In this document: one piece after another, positions 30,438-39,191 of the stretch | How the letters are laid out: every line of letters starts with the position of its first letter | How positions within the stretch are numbered: position 1 is the first letter of the stretch | NCBI RefSeq assembly: GCF_900112685.1 | Contig: NZ_FOMS01000016.1 | Location: 22,313-86,312 of the forward strand | Direction of reading: 5' to 3' | Length of the DNA: 64,000 nt | DNA from: Roseivivax sediminis | GTDB taxonomy: Bacteria; Pseudomonadota; Alphaproteobacteria; Rhodobacterales; Rhodobacteraceae | Notes under the pieces: model-generated | Told to the model about the DNA's origin: nothing | Seen by the model: only the letters and a program-made list of their open reading frames with translations | Databases searched by the model: none | Position numbers and translations under genes: made by a program

Positions 30438-31469
30438 ATGAAACGGATCAACCTGGCGCTTCAGGGCGGCGGCGCCCACGGAGCTTTCACCTGGGGGGTG
30501 CTCGACCGCCTTCTGGAAGACGAGGAGATCGAGATCGCGGCGATCTCGGGCACCTCGGCCGGGGCGCTGAACGGCGCGGCGGTGAAGTCAGGCATGATCC
30601 GGGGCGGGCGCGAGGGCGCGCGCGAGATGCTCAATTGGGTCTGGACCGAGGTCGGGCAGCTCGAGTCGCTGAAACTGCCGGAATGGATGAACGCCTGGCT
30701 GCCGCATCCGGGGGTGCTCAGCCTCGCGGTGGAATACTCGCCCGTCTTCGCGCTCGGCGACGGGCTGACGCGCGCGATGTCGCCGTATTCCTGGGGCCCG
30801 CTCTACCAGAACCCGGTACAGCCGATCGCCGAGCGGTTCGATTTCGACGAGGTCTGCGCCGATGCCGGCCCCGCGCTTTACATCTGTGCGACCTCCGTGC
30901 GCGACGGCAAGGTGCGGGTGTTCTCGGGGCGGCACATCTCCACCGAGGCGATCCTCGCCTCGGCCTGCCTGCCGACGGTGTTCCAGGCGGTCTGGGCGGA
31001 GGATCCGATCACCGGCGAGCGCGAGCCGTTCTGGGACGGCGGCTATACCGGCAACCCGGCACTCTTTCCGCTGTTCCGGCCGGAGCTGCCCGACGACGTG
31101 CTCATCGTGAACATCAACCCGCTCAAGATCGACCGGCTGCCGGTCACGCCACAGGAAATCCAGAACCGGATCAACGAGATCAGCTTCAATTCCTCCTTGT
31201 TGCGCGAGCTCCGGGCGATCGAGTTCGTGCAGCGCCTCATTCAGGAGGGGCGCATGGAGGAGGGGGTGATGAAGCGGGTGCTGGTGCATATGGTGGCCGA
31301 TGACGAGCTGATGAACCGGCTGTCGGTGGCGACCAAGATCGTACCTATCTCCACGGTGATCCTGCAGCTCAAGGAGGCCGGACGGCGCGCGGCGTCGCAG
31401 TTCCTCGCCGGGCACCGGGACGATCTGAACGTGCGGCAGAGCGCGGATCTGGTGCGGATGTTCAACTGA
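30438..31469 (+). CDS. Patatin-like phospholipase
   Basis: This 343-residue protein has the patatin lipase fold. The oxyanion loop GGGAHG is at residues 10-15, the nucleophile elbow GTSAG places the catalytic Ser at residue 40, and the catalytic Asp lies in the DGG motif (FWDGGYTGNP, near residue 201). It has no signal peptide and is likely to be cytoplasmic or membrane-associated, releasing fatty acids from phospholipids. The C-terminal third holds helices rich in Arg and Glu. The ATG at 30438 begins the conserved core at once. It stands alone after phoB and is convergent with the exchanger gene. Confidence 0.9.
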   Translation: MKRINLALQGGGAHGAFTWGVLDRLLEDEEIEIAAISGTSAGALNGAAVKSGMIRGGREGAREMLNWVWTEVGQLESLKLPEWMNAWLPHPGVLSLAVEYSPVFALGDGLTRAMSPYSWGPLYQNPVQPIAERFDFDEVCADAGPALYICATSVRDGKVRVFSGRHISTEAILASACLPTVFQAVWAEDPITGEREPFWDGGYTGNPALFPLFRPELPDDVLIVNINPLKIDRLPVTPQEIQNRINEISFNSSLLRELRAIEFVQRLIQEGRMEEGVMKRVLVHMVADDELMNRLSVATKIVPISTVILQLKEAGRRAASQFLAGHRDDLNVRQSADLVRMFN

Positions 31470-31492
31470 CGGCGCCTGTGGAGAGCGTAGGA

Positions 31493-31545
31493 GCGAGGGG
31501 CCAGCCCCTCGCGCTCCCCGGGATATTTTCGGGCAGATGAAGAGA
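31493..31545 (-). repeat. Dispersed intergenic repeat, copy 2 (inverted)
   Basis: On the minus strand this reads TTCATCTGCCC, then AAAATATCCCGGGG, then a hairpin whose arms are GCGAGGGG (31493-31500) and CCCCTCGC (31505-31512) in plus-strand terms. The core matches copy 1 at 21126-21176 closely. The hairpin arms differ in sequence but keep the structure, which suggests selection for the fold. It lies between convergent genes. Confidence 0.8.
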
Positions 31546-31561
31546 GGGCCGGCCGCTTTTG

Positions 31562-32476
31562 TCAGGCGAGGGCCCAGAGATAGGCGGCGTAGAGGGCGAG
31601 AAGCGCGGCGCCCTCCGTGCGGGCGATGCGGCGACCCGTCCGGGCGAAAAGGACGAGCAGCAGCGTCGCGCCGGCCATAATCCAGACATCGAAGCGGGCA
31701 ATCTGCGGGTCGACCGGCAGCGGTGAGACGAGCGCGGTGATGCCGAGGATACCGAGCAGGTTGAAGATGTTGGAGCCGATGACGTTGCCGAGCGCCACCT
31801 CGCCGTGACCGCGGCGCGCGGCGAGGAGCGAGGTCACCAGTTCGGGCAGCGATGTACCGACGGCGACGAGGGTGAGGCCGATCACGGCCTCGGACACGCC
31901 AAAGGCACGGGCGAGTCCGGTGGCACCGTCGACCAGAAGGACCGCGCCGGCGAGGGTGAGTGCGAGACCGGCGGTGAAGCGCAGCGCCGCGGGCACGGCG
32001 CGCGCGCCGGCCGGAGCCGGGGCCTCGGCGACGGTGCTGGCGCCGGAGCGCACGGTCGTGATCAGGAAGGCGGCCAGGCCAAGGACGAGACAGGCCGCAG
32101 GCAGACGGCCGACCACCGGCAGGGCCGCGAGCGCGAGGCCGCCCGCCGTCGCCGCGAAGAGCCAGCCGGCATCGCGCGAGAGCCGCGCGCGGTCCACGGC
32201 GATCGGCGCAAGCAGCGCGGAGAGCCCGACGATCAGCAGGATGTTGGCGATGTTCGAGCCGACGACGTTGCCGACCGCGATTCCCGGCCGACCGGTCAGC
32301 GCCGCGTTGAGCGAGGTGAAGAGCTCGGGTGCGGAGGTGCCGAAGCCGACAAGCGTGAGCCCGATGACCATCGGCGGCACGCGGAAGCGCTGTGCCAGCG
32401 TCACCGCGCCCGAGACGAGGAGTTCGCCGCCGCCCAGAAGCGCGGCGAGGCCGAGAGCGAGAAGAAGGATGTCCAT
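31562..32476 (-). CDS. Sodium/calcium exchanger family protein (CaCA, YrbG type)
   Basis: This 304-residue inner-membrane antiporter should exchange calcium against sodium or protons. It is made of two homologous halves of about five hydrophobic segments each. The ion-binding alpha repeats are visible as GFGTSAPELFTSLNAAL (about residues 45-61) with GNVVGSNIANILLIVG, and AVGTSLPELVTSLLAAR with GNVIGSNIFNLLGILG in the second half. The acidic residues in both PEL motifs are intact. The start ATG at 32476 gives a first membrane segment at once. It is a single gene convergent with the patatin gene. Confidence 0.92.
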   Translation of the reverse strand: MDILLLALGLAALLGGGELLVSGAVTLAQRFRVPPMVIGLTLVGFGTSAPELFTSLNAALTGRPGIAVGNVVGSNIANILLIVGLSALLAPIAVDRARLSRDAGWLFAATAGGLALAALPVVGRLPAACLVLGLAAFLITTVRSGASTVAEAPAPAGARAVPAALRFTAGLALTLAGAVLLVDGATGLARAFGVSEAVIGLTLVAVGTSLPELVTSLLAARRGHGEVALGNVIGSNIFNLLGILGITALVSPLPVDPQIARFDVWIMAGATLLLVLFARTGRRIARTEGAALLALYAAYLWALA

Positions 32477-32612
32477 GAGGTCGGTCCGGAAGGGCGGCGT
32501 AATGCGACCCGGCTGCGCAGAGATGCGCGTGCGGCGGAGCTTTGCAAGAGGCGGGGCGCGCGATTTTTTTGAAATCGCAAGCGGATAACGCGGCCCGGCG
32601 GCAGCGCCTGGC

Positions 32613-33314
32613 CTACTCGGCCGCGTTGGCGTGCGGCGGTTGGACGGCCGGGTGGCGGGGATCCTCGGGGTTGGGGTAGACGAGACCCGCGGAGATCACC
32701 AGTTTCGCCGCGTCCTCGAGGCTCATGTCGAGCTCGATCACGTCCTCGGCCGGGAAGAACAGCAGGAAGCCCGAGGTCGGGTTCGGTGTCGTCGGCACGA
32801 AGACCGAGATCAGACCGCCGCCGGTGACGGCCTTCTGTGCGACCTCGCCGCGCGTGTCGGTGGAGATGAAGCCGATCGCCCAGATGCCACGCCGCGGATA
32901 CTCGATCAGGCAGGCCTTCTCGAAGCTGCGCTCGGATTGCACGAAGACCGTCTCGGCGATCTGCTTCACGCCGCCGTAGACCGAGCGGACGATGGGCAGC
33001 TGGGCCACGAGGCTCTCGGCCCAGCGGATCAGCGACCGCCCGATGATGCCCTTGGCAACCCAGCCGACGAAGACCGTGAACAGCAAAAAGAAGATCACCC
33101 CGATGCCGCGCAGGTTGATGCCGATGTACTGCTCGGGGTCGAGTCGCGAGGGCACAAGCGGCAGCACGAACCCGTCGATCCAGCCGATCACCGTCCAGAT
33201 CAGCCAGACCGTGAGGCCCACGGGCGCGATCACCACGATCCCGGTCAGGAAGCTGGCACGCAGCCCGGTCATGAAGCCCGGACGTCGCGGCTGCGGATCG
33301 AAGGGAGTGGTCAT
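32613..33314 (-). CDS. DUF502 family membrane protein
   Basis: This 233-residue protein has two hydrophobic segments near the N-terminus (about residues 22-50 and 75-100) followed by a soluble domain with the family pattern PIVRSVYGGVKQIAETV and ISVFVPTTPNPTSGFLLFFP. The family is widespread in alphaproteobacteria and plants (LCV/COV-like) but lacks an assigned enzymatic function. The ATG at 33314 is chosen because the family N-terminus (RPGFMTGLRASFLTG) begins shortly after. It is upstream of the exchanger gene on the same strand, with 136 bases between them. Confidence 0.87.
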   Translation of the reverse strand: MTTPFDPQPRRPGFMTGLRASFLTGIVVIAPVGLTVWLIWTVIGWIDGFVLPLVPSRLDPEQYIGINLRGIGVIFFLLFTVFVGWVAKGIIGRSLIRWAESLVAQLPIVRSVYGGVKQIAETVFVQSERSFEKACLIEYPRRGIWAIGFISTDTRGEVAQKAVTGGGLISVFVPTTPNPTSGFLLFFPAEDVIELDMSLEDAAKLVISAGLVYPNPEDPRHPAVQPPHANAAE

Positions 33315-33399
33315 GGTATCTGGGCGACCTCGGATGCGCGTCTCGCGCCAAATTATGCGGCGGCGGGTCGGGATACAATGGTGTGCCGGCGCCGCGCGC

Positions 33400-34317
33400 T
33401 CAGGAGGCGGGCAGAGCGACCAATTCTGTGGCAATCCGGGCGCCGAGCGCGGCGTTGTTCAGGACCAGCGCGACATTGGCGTCGAGCGACCGCCCTTCCG
33501 TCAGTTCGAAGATGCGCTGCAGCAGGTAGGGCGTGAGGTCTTTGCCGTGGATGCCGTGATCGATCGCGTCCTGCATCGCGCGCGAGATGACAGGCGTCAT
33601 CTCCGCCCGCGGGATCTCCGCCGCCTCGGGGATCGGGTTGGCAACGAGCTGGCCGCCCGGCAGGCCGAGTCGCCCGCGCATGGCGTGGGCGCGTGCGATG
33701 GCGGCGGCCTCGTCCATGCGCAGCGGCGCGCGCAGGCCCGCCGAGCGTGACCAGAAGGCCGGCAGCATGTCCTGCCCGTAGGCGATCACCGGCACGCCCA
33801 GCGTCTCCAGCACTTCCAGCGTCTTGGGCAGATCGAGGATCGCCTTGGCGCCGGCGGCGACGACGGTGACGGGGGTCTGCGACAGCTCCTGCAGATCCGC
33901 GGAGACGTCGAAGCTTGTCTCGGCGCCGCGGTGGACGCCGCCGATGCCCCCGGTGGCGAAGACCGCGATCCCGGCCATGGCGGCGGCGATCATCGTCGCC
34001 GCCACCGTGGTCGCCCCCGTGCGCCCTTCCGCCATGCAGACGGCGAGGTCGGCGCGCGACAGCTTGGCGACGCCGCGGGCCTGCGCCAGCGCCTCGATCT
34101 GCCCGTCCTCAAGCCCGACATGCAGGGTGCCGTCGATCACCGCGATTGTCGCGGGCTCGGCGCCGTTCTCGCGCACAGTCGCCTCGATCCGGCGGGCGAT
34201 GTCGAGGTTCTGCGGCCAGGGCATCCCGTGGGTGATGATCGTCGATTCGAGCGCCACGACGGGACGGCCTGCCGCGCGTGCGGCGGCGACGGCGGGGGAC
34301 AGGGTGCAAAGGCTCAT
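33400..34317 (-). CDS. psuG: Pseudouridine-5'-phosphate glycosidase
   Basis: This 305-residue enzyme splits pseudouridine 5'-phosphate to uracil and ribose 5-phosphate by breaking a carbon-carbon glycosidic bond. The family signatures ALESTIITHGMPWPQNL (near residues 23-39), VCMAEGRTGATTVAATM and GGIGGVHRGAETSFDVSADL are all present, and the length is normal. Its start overlaps the stop of the upstream kinase gene by four bases (ATGA), so the two steps of pseudouridine breakdown are made together. No uptake gene for the nucleoside is adjacent. Confidence 0.95.
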   Translation of the reverse strand: MSLCTLSPAVAAARAAGRPVVALESTIITHGMPWPQNLDIARRIEATVRENGAEPATIAVIDGTLHVGLEDGQIEALAQARGVAKLSRADLAVCMAEGRTGATTVAATMIAAAMAGIAVFATGGIGGVHRGAETSFDVSADLQELSQTPVTVVAAGAKAILDLPKTLEVLETLGVPVIAYGQDMLPAFWSRSAGLRAPLRMDEAAAIARAHAMRGRLGLPGGQLVANPIPEAAEIPRAEMTPVISRAMQDAIDHGIHGKDLTPYLLQRIFELTEGRSLDANVALVLNNAALGARIATELVALPAS

Positions 34318-35207
34318 GAGGGCGTGTCTCCGGAGATGTAGGCGGCCGCGGCCTCCTGCGCGCGGACGAGTGCGTCGTCCCGCTGCGCGCCGGCGCGTTC
34401 GGCGACGATGTGCGCGGCCATGAACGTGTCGCCCGCGCCGGTGACGCGGGTGACGAGCACTTCGGGCGGGCGGCGCGTGATGCTGCCCGCCGCGTCGGCG
34501 TCGCAGCTTTCCGCGCCACCGTCGGTGACCACCGCCCGCGCGGCGCCGCGGGCCAGGAGAGCCGCCGCGGCCTCAGGCGCGGAGGCAAGGTGCGCCTGGC
34601 AGAGGATCGCGGCCTCCTCGAGGTTGACGTACAGCGTGCCGCGCCCCGCGCGCAGGAACGGCAGCAGCCGTTCGGCCTTGCCGGGCGAGGCCGGGGCGAC
34701 GCGCAGATCGGCGGCGCGGAAGGCGGGCGCGTGGGCGATCTCCTCCAGCAGCGCGGCGGTCAGGTTACCGTCGAGCGCCAGCGCCCCGGCATAGGGCGCC
34801 CCCTCGGCCGCGAGCCGGCCGTCGGTCAGCGGTCGCAGGATCTTGGCGCCGGCCTCTTCCAGCGAATGGGCATCGGCGATGGCGGCGATGAGGCCGTTGG
34901 CCCCCTCCACGGCCATGTAGCGGTCGGTCTTGAGATCGTCGGAGCGGTACAGGAACGCGGTCTCGATCCCCATCCGGGCGCATTCCGCGACCAGCCGGTC
35001 GCCCTCGACATCCCGGCCAACTGCCGAGAGGAGCGCGGGTCGAAGGCCCATCCGCGCCAGCGTCATCGCGATGTTGAGCGCCACGCCACCGGGCAGGGTC
35101 ACGATGCGCCCGGGCACGTCGGCGCCCTTCGCCATGTGGCTGGGCGACCGGCCGATCACGTCCCACAGGACGGAGCCGACGCAGAGGATATCGGGCGGTG
35201 CGCTCAT
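34314..35207 (-). CDS. psuK: PfkB-family kinase, probable pseudouridine kinase
   Basis: This 297-residue kinase of the ribokinase family should phosphorylate pseudouridine to its 5'-monophosphate, the substrate of PsuG. The substrate-binding GGVALNIAMTLARMG region (about residues 38-52) and the anion-hole/catalytic signature TRVTGAGDTFMAAH near the C-terminus, with its base Asp, are present. The assignment as pseudouridine rather than another nucleoside kinase rests on the ATGA overlap with psuG. The ATG at 35207 is chosen; upstream sequence in frame has no family similarity. Confidence 0.9.
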   Translation of the reverse strand: MSAPPDILCVGSVLWDVIGRSPSHMAKGADVPGRIVTLPGGVALNIAMTLARMGLRPALLSAVGRDVEGDRLVAECARMGIETAFLYRSDDLKTDRYMAVEGANGLIAAIADAHSLEEAGAKILRPLTDGRLAAEGAPYAGALALDGNLTAALLEEIAHAPAFRAADLRVAPASPGKAERLLPFLRAGRGTLYVNLEEAAILCQAHLASAPEAAAALLARGAARAVVTDGGAESCDADAAGSITRRPPEVLVTRVTGAGDTFMAAHIVAERAGAQRDDALVRAQEAAAAYISGDTPS

Positions 35208-35539
35208 GGCATCGCTTGTGGCCGAGCCGGGGGCGCGGCGCAAGCGGGCGACGGCGAGGAGCGCTTGCCCGTCGCGACTTGGCCTCGGCCCGGGCCTGGG
35301 CCGAATGCGCGTCGGGGCCGTAATCGGCCACGGCAAGGTAAGGTATTACATGATTGATGAGTTTTGGTGACATTTCCTAAAGGTGAGAGTGCATGCCTTT
35401 GCCGGACGCGGGGGCGTGCCGCGCCGGCCGGGCCGGTGCGAGCAGGGCGCATCCCGGTGACCGCGCGCGAAGCGTCGGCGCACCCGATTTTCCGCCGCGC
35501 CTCACCGCGTCCAGAAAATATTGGCCGAAAGGACAAGCC
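35208..35539. other. Divergent promoter region between psuK and the RTX protein gene
   Basis: This stretch should hold the promoters of psuK (minus) and the NIDO-RTX gene (plus). The part around 35338-35390 is AT-richer. An ATG at 35393 behind AAAGGTGAG is in frame with the RTX protein and would add 49 low-complexity residues; the start at 35540 is preferred because the conserved N-terminus begins there. I see no other gene. Confidence 0.5.
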
Positions 35540-38104
35540 ATGGTTTCTCTCATTTCAGGGCTCGGAGGCGACGCCGGTTTCGGCGAGGAGATCCTCAACC
35601 GCAACGACGACGGCTCAACGCCGGAGATCGACCTGACGTCGATCTTCGAGGACGGTCTCAATTTCTTCGGAACCGTCTACGAGTCGCTCTGGATCAACAA
35701 CAACGGATCGGTGACGTTCGAGAATCCGCGCAGAGCGTACACGCCCGACGTCATCACCGAGCAATCGAACAACCCCGAGATCACGCCCTTCTTCGCCGAT
35801 GTCGACACCCGCGGCGGCGCCACCGATCCGACGCCGGGCGGCGCCTCCACCGGCGCCAACCTGGTGTCCTACGACCTCGATGCAGATAGCGACAGTCTGG
35901 TCGTGACATGGGATGACGTCGGCTACTATTCTCGGGGCATCGACAAACTCAACGCCTTCCAGCTGGTGCTGACCGACCGGGGCGACGGAGATTTCGATAT
36001 CGAGTTCCGCTACGAGGACATCAACTGGACGACCGGCGATGCGTCCGGGGGATCGGAGGGGCTCGGCGGCGAAGTTGCACGCGCGGGCTACACTGCCGGT
36101 ACCGGTGATCCGGCAGAGTATTTCGAACTGCCGCAATCGGGCGACGAAGCCGGAATTCTCGCGCTCGAAGAGACGCCGGGCAATACCGGGCAGCCGGGGC
36201 TCTGGCGCCTCTTCGTGCGTAGCGGGGAAGTCAGCGAGGCACCGGCCGGCCCGACCGTACCGGGCAATTCCGGTCTGCCTCTGACCAACTTCGAGAACGG
36301 CGGAGACGGCGGCACCGACGGGTTCGGCGGGTTCTTCGGCGGCGGCACCGGAGACCCGCATTTCACCACCTTCGACGGCGCCCATTACGACTTCCAGGGC
36401 GCCGGCGAGTTCGTCATCGCCCGCGATGCCTCGGGCGGCGATTTCGAGGTCCAGGGCCGGGCCGAACCCTTCGGCGACGGTGTCAGCGCCTTCACCGCCA
36501 TCGCCGCGCGCATCGGCGACGGGCAGGCGGCGATGTTCGACGTGACCGACGAGGAACCCCTGTCGATCGACGGTCAGGCCACTCCGCTCGCCGACGGTGA
36601 AAGCATCGAGGTCGGCGACGACGTGATTGGCCGCGACGGCAACACCTACATTGCCGTATTCGCCGGGGAGGACGGCGAGATCGACGCGGAGGACACCCGC
36701 CTGATCGTCGAGATGCGCAGTAACCTTGTCGACGTGCATGTGGGCCTGGCCGAAGCGGCCGGCGGCACCGTCGAGGGGCTGCTCGGGGACGCCGACGGCG
36801 ACGCGGAGAACGACATCGCGCTCGCCGACGGCACACCGCTCGCCCGGCCGCTGGAATTCGCGCAGCTCTACGGGCCGTTCCGCGCCGACTGGCGTGTCGG
36901 CAACGAGGCCGAGAGCCTCTTCACCTACGACGCCGGCGAAAGCCTGTCGAACTTCTACCTGGAGGATTTCCCGCAGAGCACGCCGCGGATCTCCGACTTC
37001 GCGGACGCCGATGTCGCCGCCGCCGAAGCGGCCGCCGAGGCCGCCGGCCTCGAGCCCGGCACGCGCGCCTTCGCCAACGGCGTGCTCGACTTCCTGCTGA
37101 CCGGAGACGAGAGCTTCTTCGACAGCGCCGCGTTCCTGCCCGAGGGCGACGCGGAGCAATCACTGGAGACCGAGGATCCCGAGCCGCTTTCAGTCACGGG
37201 GACCGATGCCGGGGAGAGGATCTTCGGCGGTGTGCTCGACGACACGATCGAAGGGCTCGGCGGTGACGACCGGATCGACGCCTTCGGCGGCGACGACCTT
37301 GTCGATGCCGGGGACGGCGACGATGCGGTCCTGGCCGACGCCGGCGACGATACCGTCACGGCCGGCAATGGCGACGACGTTGTCGCGGCCGGAGAAGGCG
37401 ACGACAGCGTCGACGGTGGTGCCGGAGACGACGACATCGGCGGCGGGCCCGGCGACGACATTGTCGCTGCCGGCACCGGCAATGACACGATCGGCGGCGG
37501 CGACGGCGCGGATTCGATCGACGGCGGCGAAGGCGATGATGTCGTCGCCGGCGGCGCGGGCGCCGATACGCTCGTCGGCGGGGCCGGGGACGACACGATG
37601 GGCGGCTCCTTCGCGGCCGACATCGTGCGCGGCCAGGCCGGCGACGACAGCCTCGGCGGCGGCTTCGGCATGGACACCGTCGAGGGCGGTGCCGGGGCCG
37701 ATTCGATCGGCGGCGGCGAAGGCGACGACATGGTGTCCGGCGGCGACGGCGACGACTTCCTGGCCGGCGGCGGCCGCGACGACACGATAGACGGCGGCGA
37801 CGGCGCGGACCTGATCAACGGAGGCCTCGGCAACGACGTCATGACCGGCGGCGCGGGCGCGGACACCTTCGCCTTCAATTTCATCGTGAACGGCGAACGC
37901 GACACGATCACCGATTTCGAGGTCGGCATCGACACGCTGCGCCTGCGCGTGCCCGACGACGGTTACGGCTTCGACAACCTCGACATCTCGGAGGCCGTGA
38001 TCGACGGGACAAGCGGTGTGCAGGTGACAGCCGGATCCCACGAAATCTTCCTCGAGGGCCTCGCACAGGGCGACCTGACCACGGACGACGTACTGTTCAT
38101 CTGA
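35540..38104 (+). CDS. Secreted NIDO-VWD-RTX calcium-binding protein
   Basis: This 854-residue, very acidic protein has an N-terminal NIDO-like domain (about residues 15-215; WINNNGSVTFENP and ITPFFADVDTRG are diagnostic), then a von Willebrand factor D-like domain (about 271-430, starting GDPHFTTFDGAHYDFQG). A linker leads to a run of GGxGxDxxx calcium-binding RTX repeats (about 553-777), and the protein closes with a typical type I secretion tail ending in DVLFI. There is no Sec signal, consistent with export by a type I system not encoded here. NIDO and VWD domains suggest an adhesive surface role. It stands alone between psuK and rpsB. Confidence 0.85.
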   Translation: MVSLISGLGGDAGFGEEILNRNDDGSTPEIDLTSIFEDGLNFFGTVYESLWINNNGSVTFENPRRAYTPDVITEQSNNPEITPFFADVDTRGGATDPTPGGASTGANLVSYDLDADSDSLVVTWDDVGYYSRGIDKLNAFQLVLTDRGDGDFDIEFRYEDINWTTGDASGGSEGLGGEVARAGYTAGTGDPAEYFELPQSGDEAGILALEETPGNTGQPGLWRLFVRSGEVSEAPAGPTVPGNSGLPLTNFENGGDGGTDGFGGFFGGGTGDPHFTTFDGAHYDFQGAGEFVIARDASGGDFEVQGRAEPFGDGVSAFTAIAARIGDGQAAMFDVTDEEPLSIDGQATPLADGESIEVGDDVIGRDGNTYIAVFAGEDGEIDAEDTRLIVEMRSNLVDVHVGLAEAAGGTVEGLLGDADGDAENDIALADGTPLARPLEFAQLYGPFRADWRVGNEAESLFTYDAGESLSNFYLEDFPQSTPRISDFADADVAAAEAAAEAAGLEPGTRAFANGVLDFLLTGDESFFDSAAFLPEGDAEQSLETEDPEPLSVTGTDAGERIFGGVLDDTIEGLGGDDRIDAFGGDDLVDAGDGDDAVLADAGDDTVTAGNGDDVVAAGEGDDSVDGGAGDDDIGGGPGDDIVAAGTGNDTIGGGDGADSIDGGEGDDVVAGGAGADTLVGGAGDDTMGGSFAADIVRGQAGDDSLGGGFGMDTVEGGAGADSIGGGEGDDMVSGGDGDDFLAGGGRDDTIDGGDGADLINGGLGNDVMTGGAGADTFAFNFIVNGERDTITDFEVGIDTLRLRVPDDGYGFDNLDISEAVIDGTSGVQVTAGSHEIFLEGLAQGDLTTDDVLFI
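37198..37870 (+). repeat. RTX nonapeptide repeat region within the secreted protein
   Basis: About two dozen imperfect 27-base units encode GGDGDDxxx-type nonapeptides. Variation between units is high, so this is coding repetition under protein-level selection rather than a recent DNA expansion. Confidence 0.85.
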
Positions 38105-38127
38105 AGTACGCCACCCGCGCGAGGTGC

Positions 38128-38154
38128 GGCGGACCGGGCCGCCCCCGGTCCGCC
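38128..38154 (+). terminator. Hairpin downstream of the RTX gene
   Basis: A perfect 11-bp stem (GGCGGACCGGG at 38128-38138 and CCCGGTCCGCC at 38144-38154) with a five-base loop begins 24 bases after the stop codon. No T-run follows, so it may act as a 3' stabiliser or a factor-assisted terminator that separates the gene from rpsB. Confidence 0.6.
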
Positions 38155-38313
38155 AGGGCTTGCCCCCGGCGCGCAATTGCGCTAGACGCGCGCCACTTCG
38201 ACTCCGCAGGCGGGGCAGGGCGGTTCGGGACAGACATCCCCGGGCGTCCACCGGTTGGGCCGGCACGGTCCATGATCCCCGCCGAGGCATGAAACCGGAA
38301 AGGATAACGACGC

Positions 38314-39099
38314 ATGGCTCTTCCCGAGTTCTCCATGCGCCAGCTGCTTGAGGCTGGCGTTCACTTCGGCCACCAGACGCAGCGCTGGAACCCCCGCATG
38401 GGCGAGTTCATCTACGGCGCGCGCAACGGCATCCACATCATGGACCTGACGCAGACCGTGCCGATGCTCGACGCGGCGCTGAACGTCATCCGCGAGACGG
38501 TGGCCAAGAACGGCCGGGTGCTGTTTGTCGGCACCAAGCGGCAGGCGCAGCAGCCGATCGCCGAGGCGGCCGAGAAATGCGCGCAATACTACATGAACCA
38601 CCGCTGGCTCGGCGGCACGCTGACCAACTGGCAGACCGTGTCGCAGTCGATCAACCGCCTGCGGTCCATCGACGAGCAGATGGAAGGCGGCGCCGAGGGC
38701 CTGACCAAGAAGGAACGCCTGCACATGGAACGTGAGCAGGCCAAGCTCCAGGCCTCGCTCGGCGGTATCCGCGAGATGGGCGGCGTTCCCGACCTGCTCT
38801 TCGTCATCGACGTCAAGAAAGAGCAGCTCGCCGTGGCCGAAGCCAAGAAGCTCGGCATCCCGGTCGTGGCGGTGGTCGACACCAACTGCTCGCCCGACGG
38901 CGTGGACTACATCATCCCCGGCAACGACGACGCCGCGCGCGCCATCGCGCTCTATTGCGATCTGGCGAGCCGCGCCGCGCTCGACGGGATGACCGCTCAG
39001 ATGGAGGGCGCCGGTGTCGATATCGGTGCGTTCGAGGAAGCGCAGGTCGAGGAGATCGCCGAGGGCGAGACCGTCGCCGAGGCGCCCCAGCAGGCGTAA
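38314..39099 (+). CDS. rpsB: 30S ribosomal protein S2
   Basis: This 261-residue protein is a component of the small ribosomal subunit platform and needs S1 for translation initiation. It has the typical start [19 protein letters not shown] and the signature segments [12 protein letters not shown] and [12 protein letters not shown]. The acidic C-terminal tail of about 25 residues is usual in alphaproteobacteria. An AAAGGA ribosome site precedes the ATG. The tsf gene follows after 92 bases, as in nearly all bacteria. Confidence 0.98.
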   Translation: MALPEFSMRQLLEAGVHFGHQTQRWNPRMGEFIYGARNGIHIMDLTQTVPMLDAALNVIRETVAKNGRVLFVGTKRQAQQPIAEAAEKCAQYYMNHRWLGGTLTNWQTVSQSINRLRSIDEQMEGGAEGLTKKERLHMEREQAKLQASLGGIREMGGVPDLLFVIDVKKEQLAVAEAKKLGIPVVAVVDTNCSPDGVDYIIPGNDDAARAIALYCDLASRAALDGMTAQMEGAGVDIGAFEEAQVEEIAEGETVAEAPQQA

Positions 39100-39191
39100 A
39101 CCCCGCTGTCGCAAAAGCGACACGGGTCCGTGACATGAGGGGCGGGCTTCGGGCCCGCGCCCGCGCATAGACGATGATGAGGAGAGCCGTG

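Noticed and set aside
35393..35539. Upstream start of the NIDO-RTX protein at ATG 35393
   Set aside because: It has a fair ribosome site but adds 49 Arg/Ala/Pro-rich residues unlike any secretion substrate N-terminus. The conserved domain begins right after 35540.
37198..37870. Repetitive DNA considered as a CRISPR or satellite array
   Set aside because: The repeats are in-frame 27-base units encoding RTX nonapeptides with diverged sequence; there are no constant repeats separated by unique spacers.
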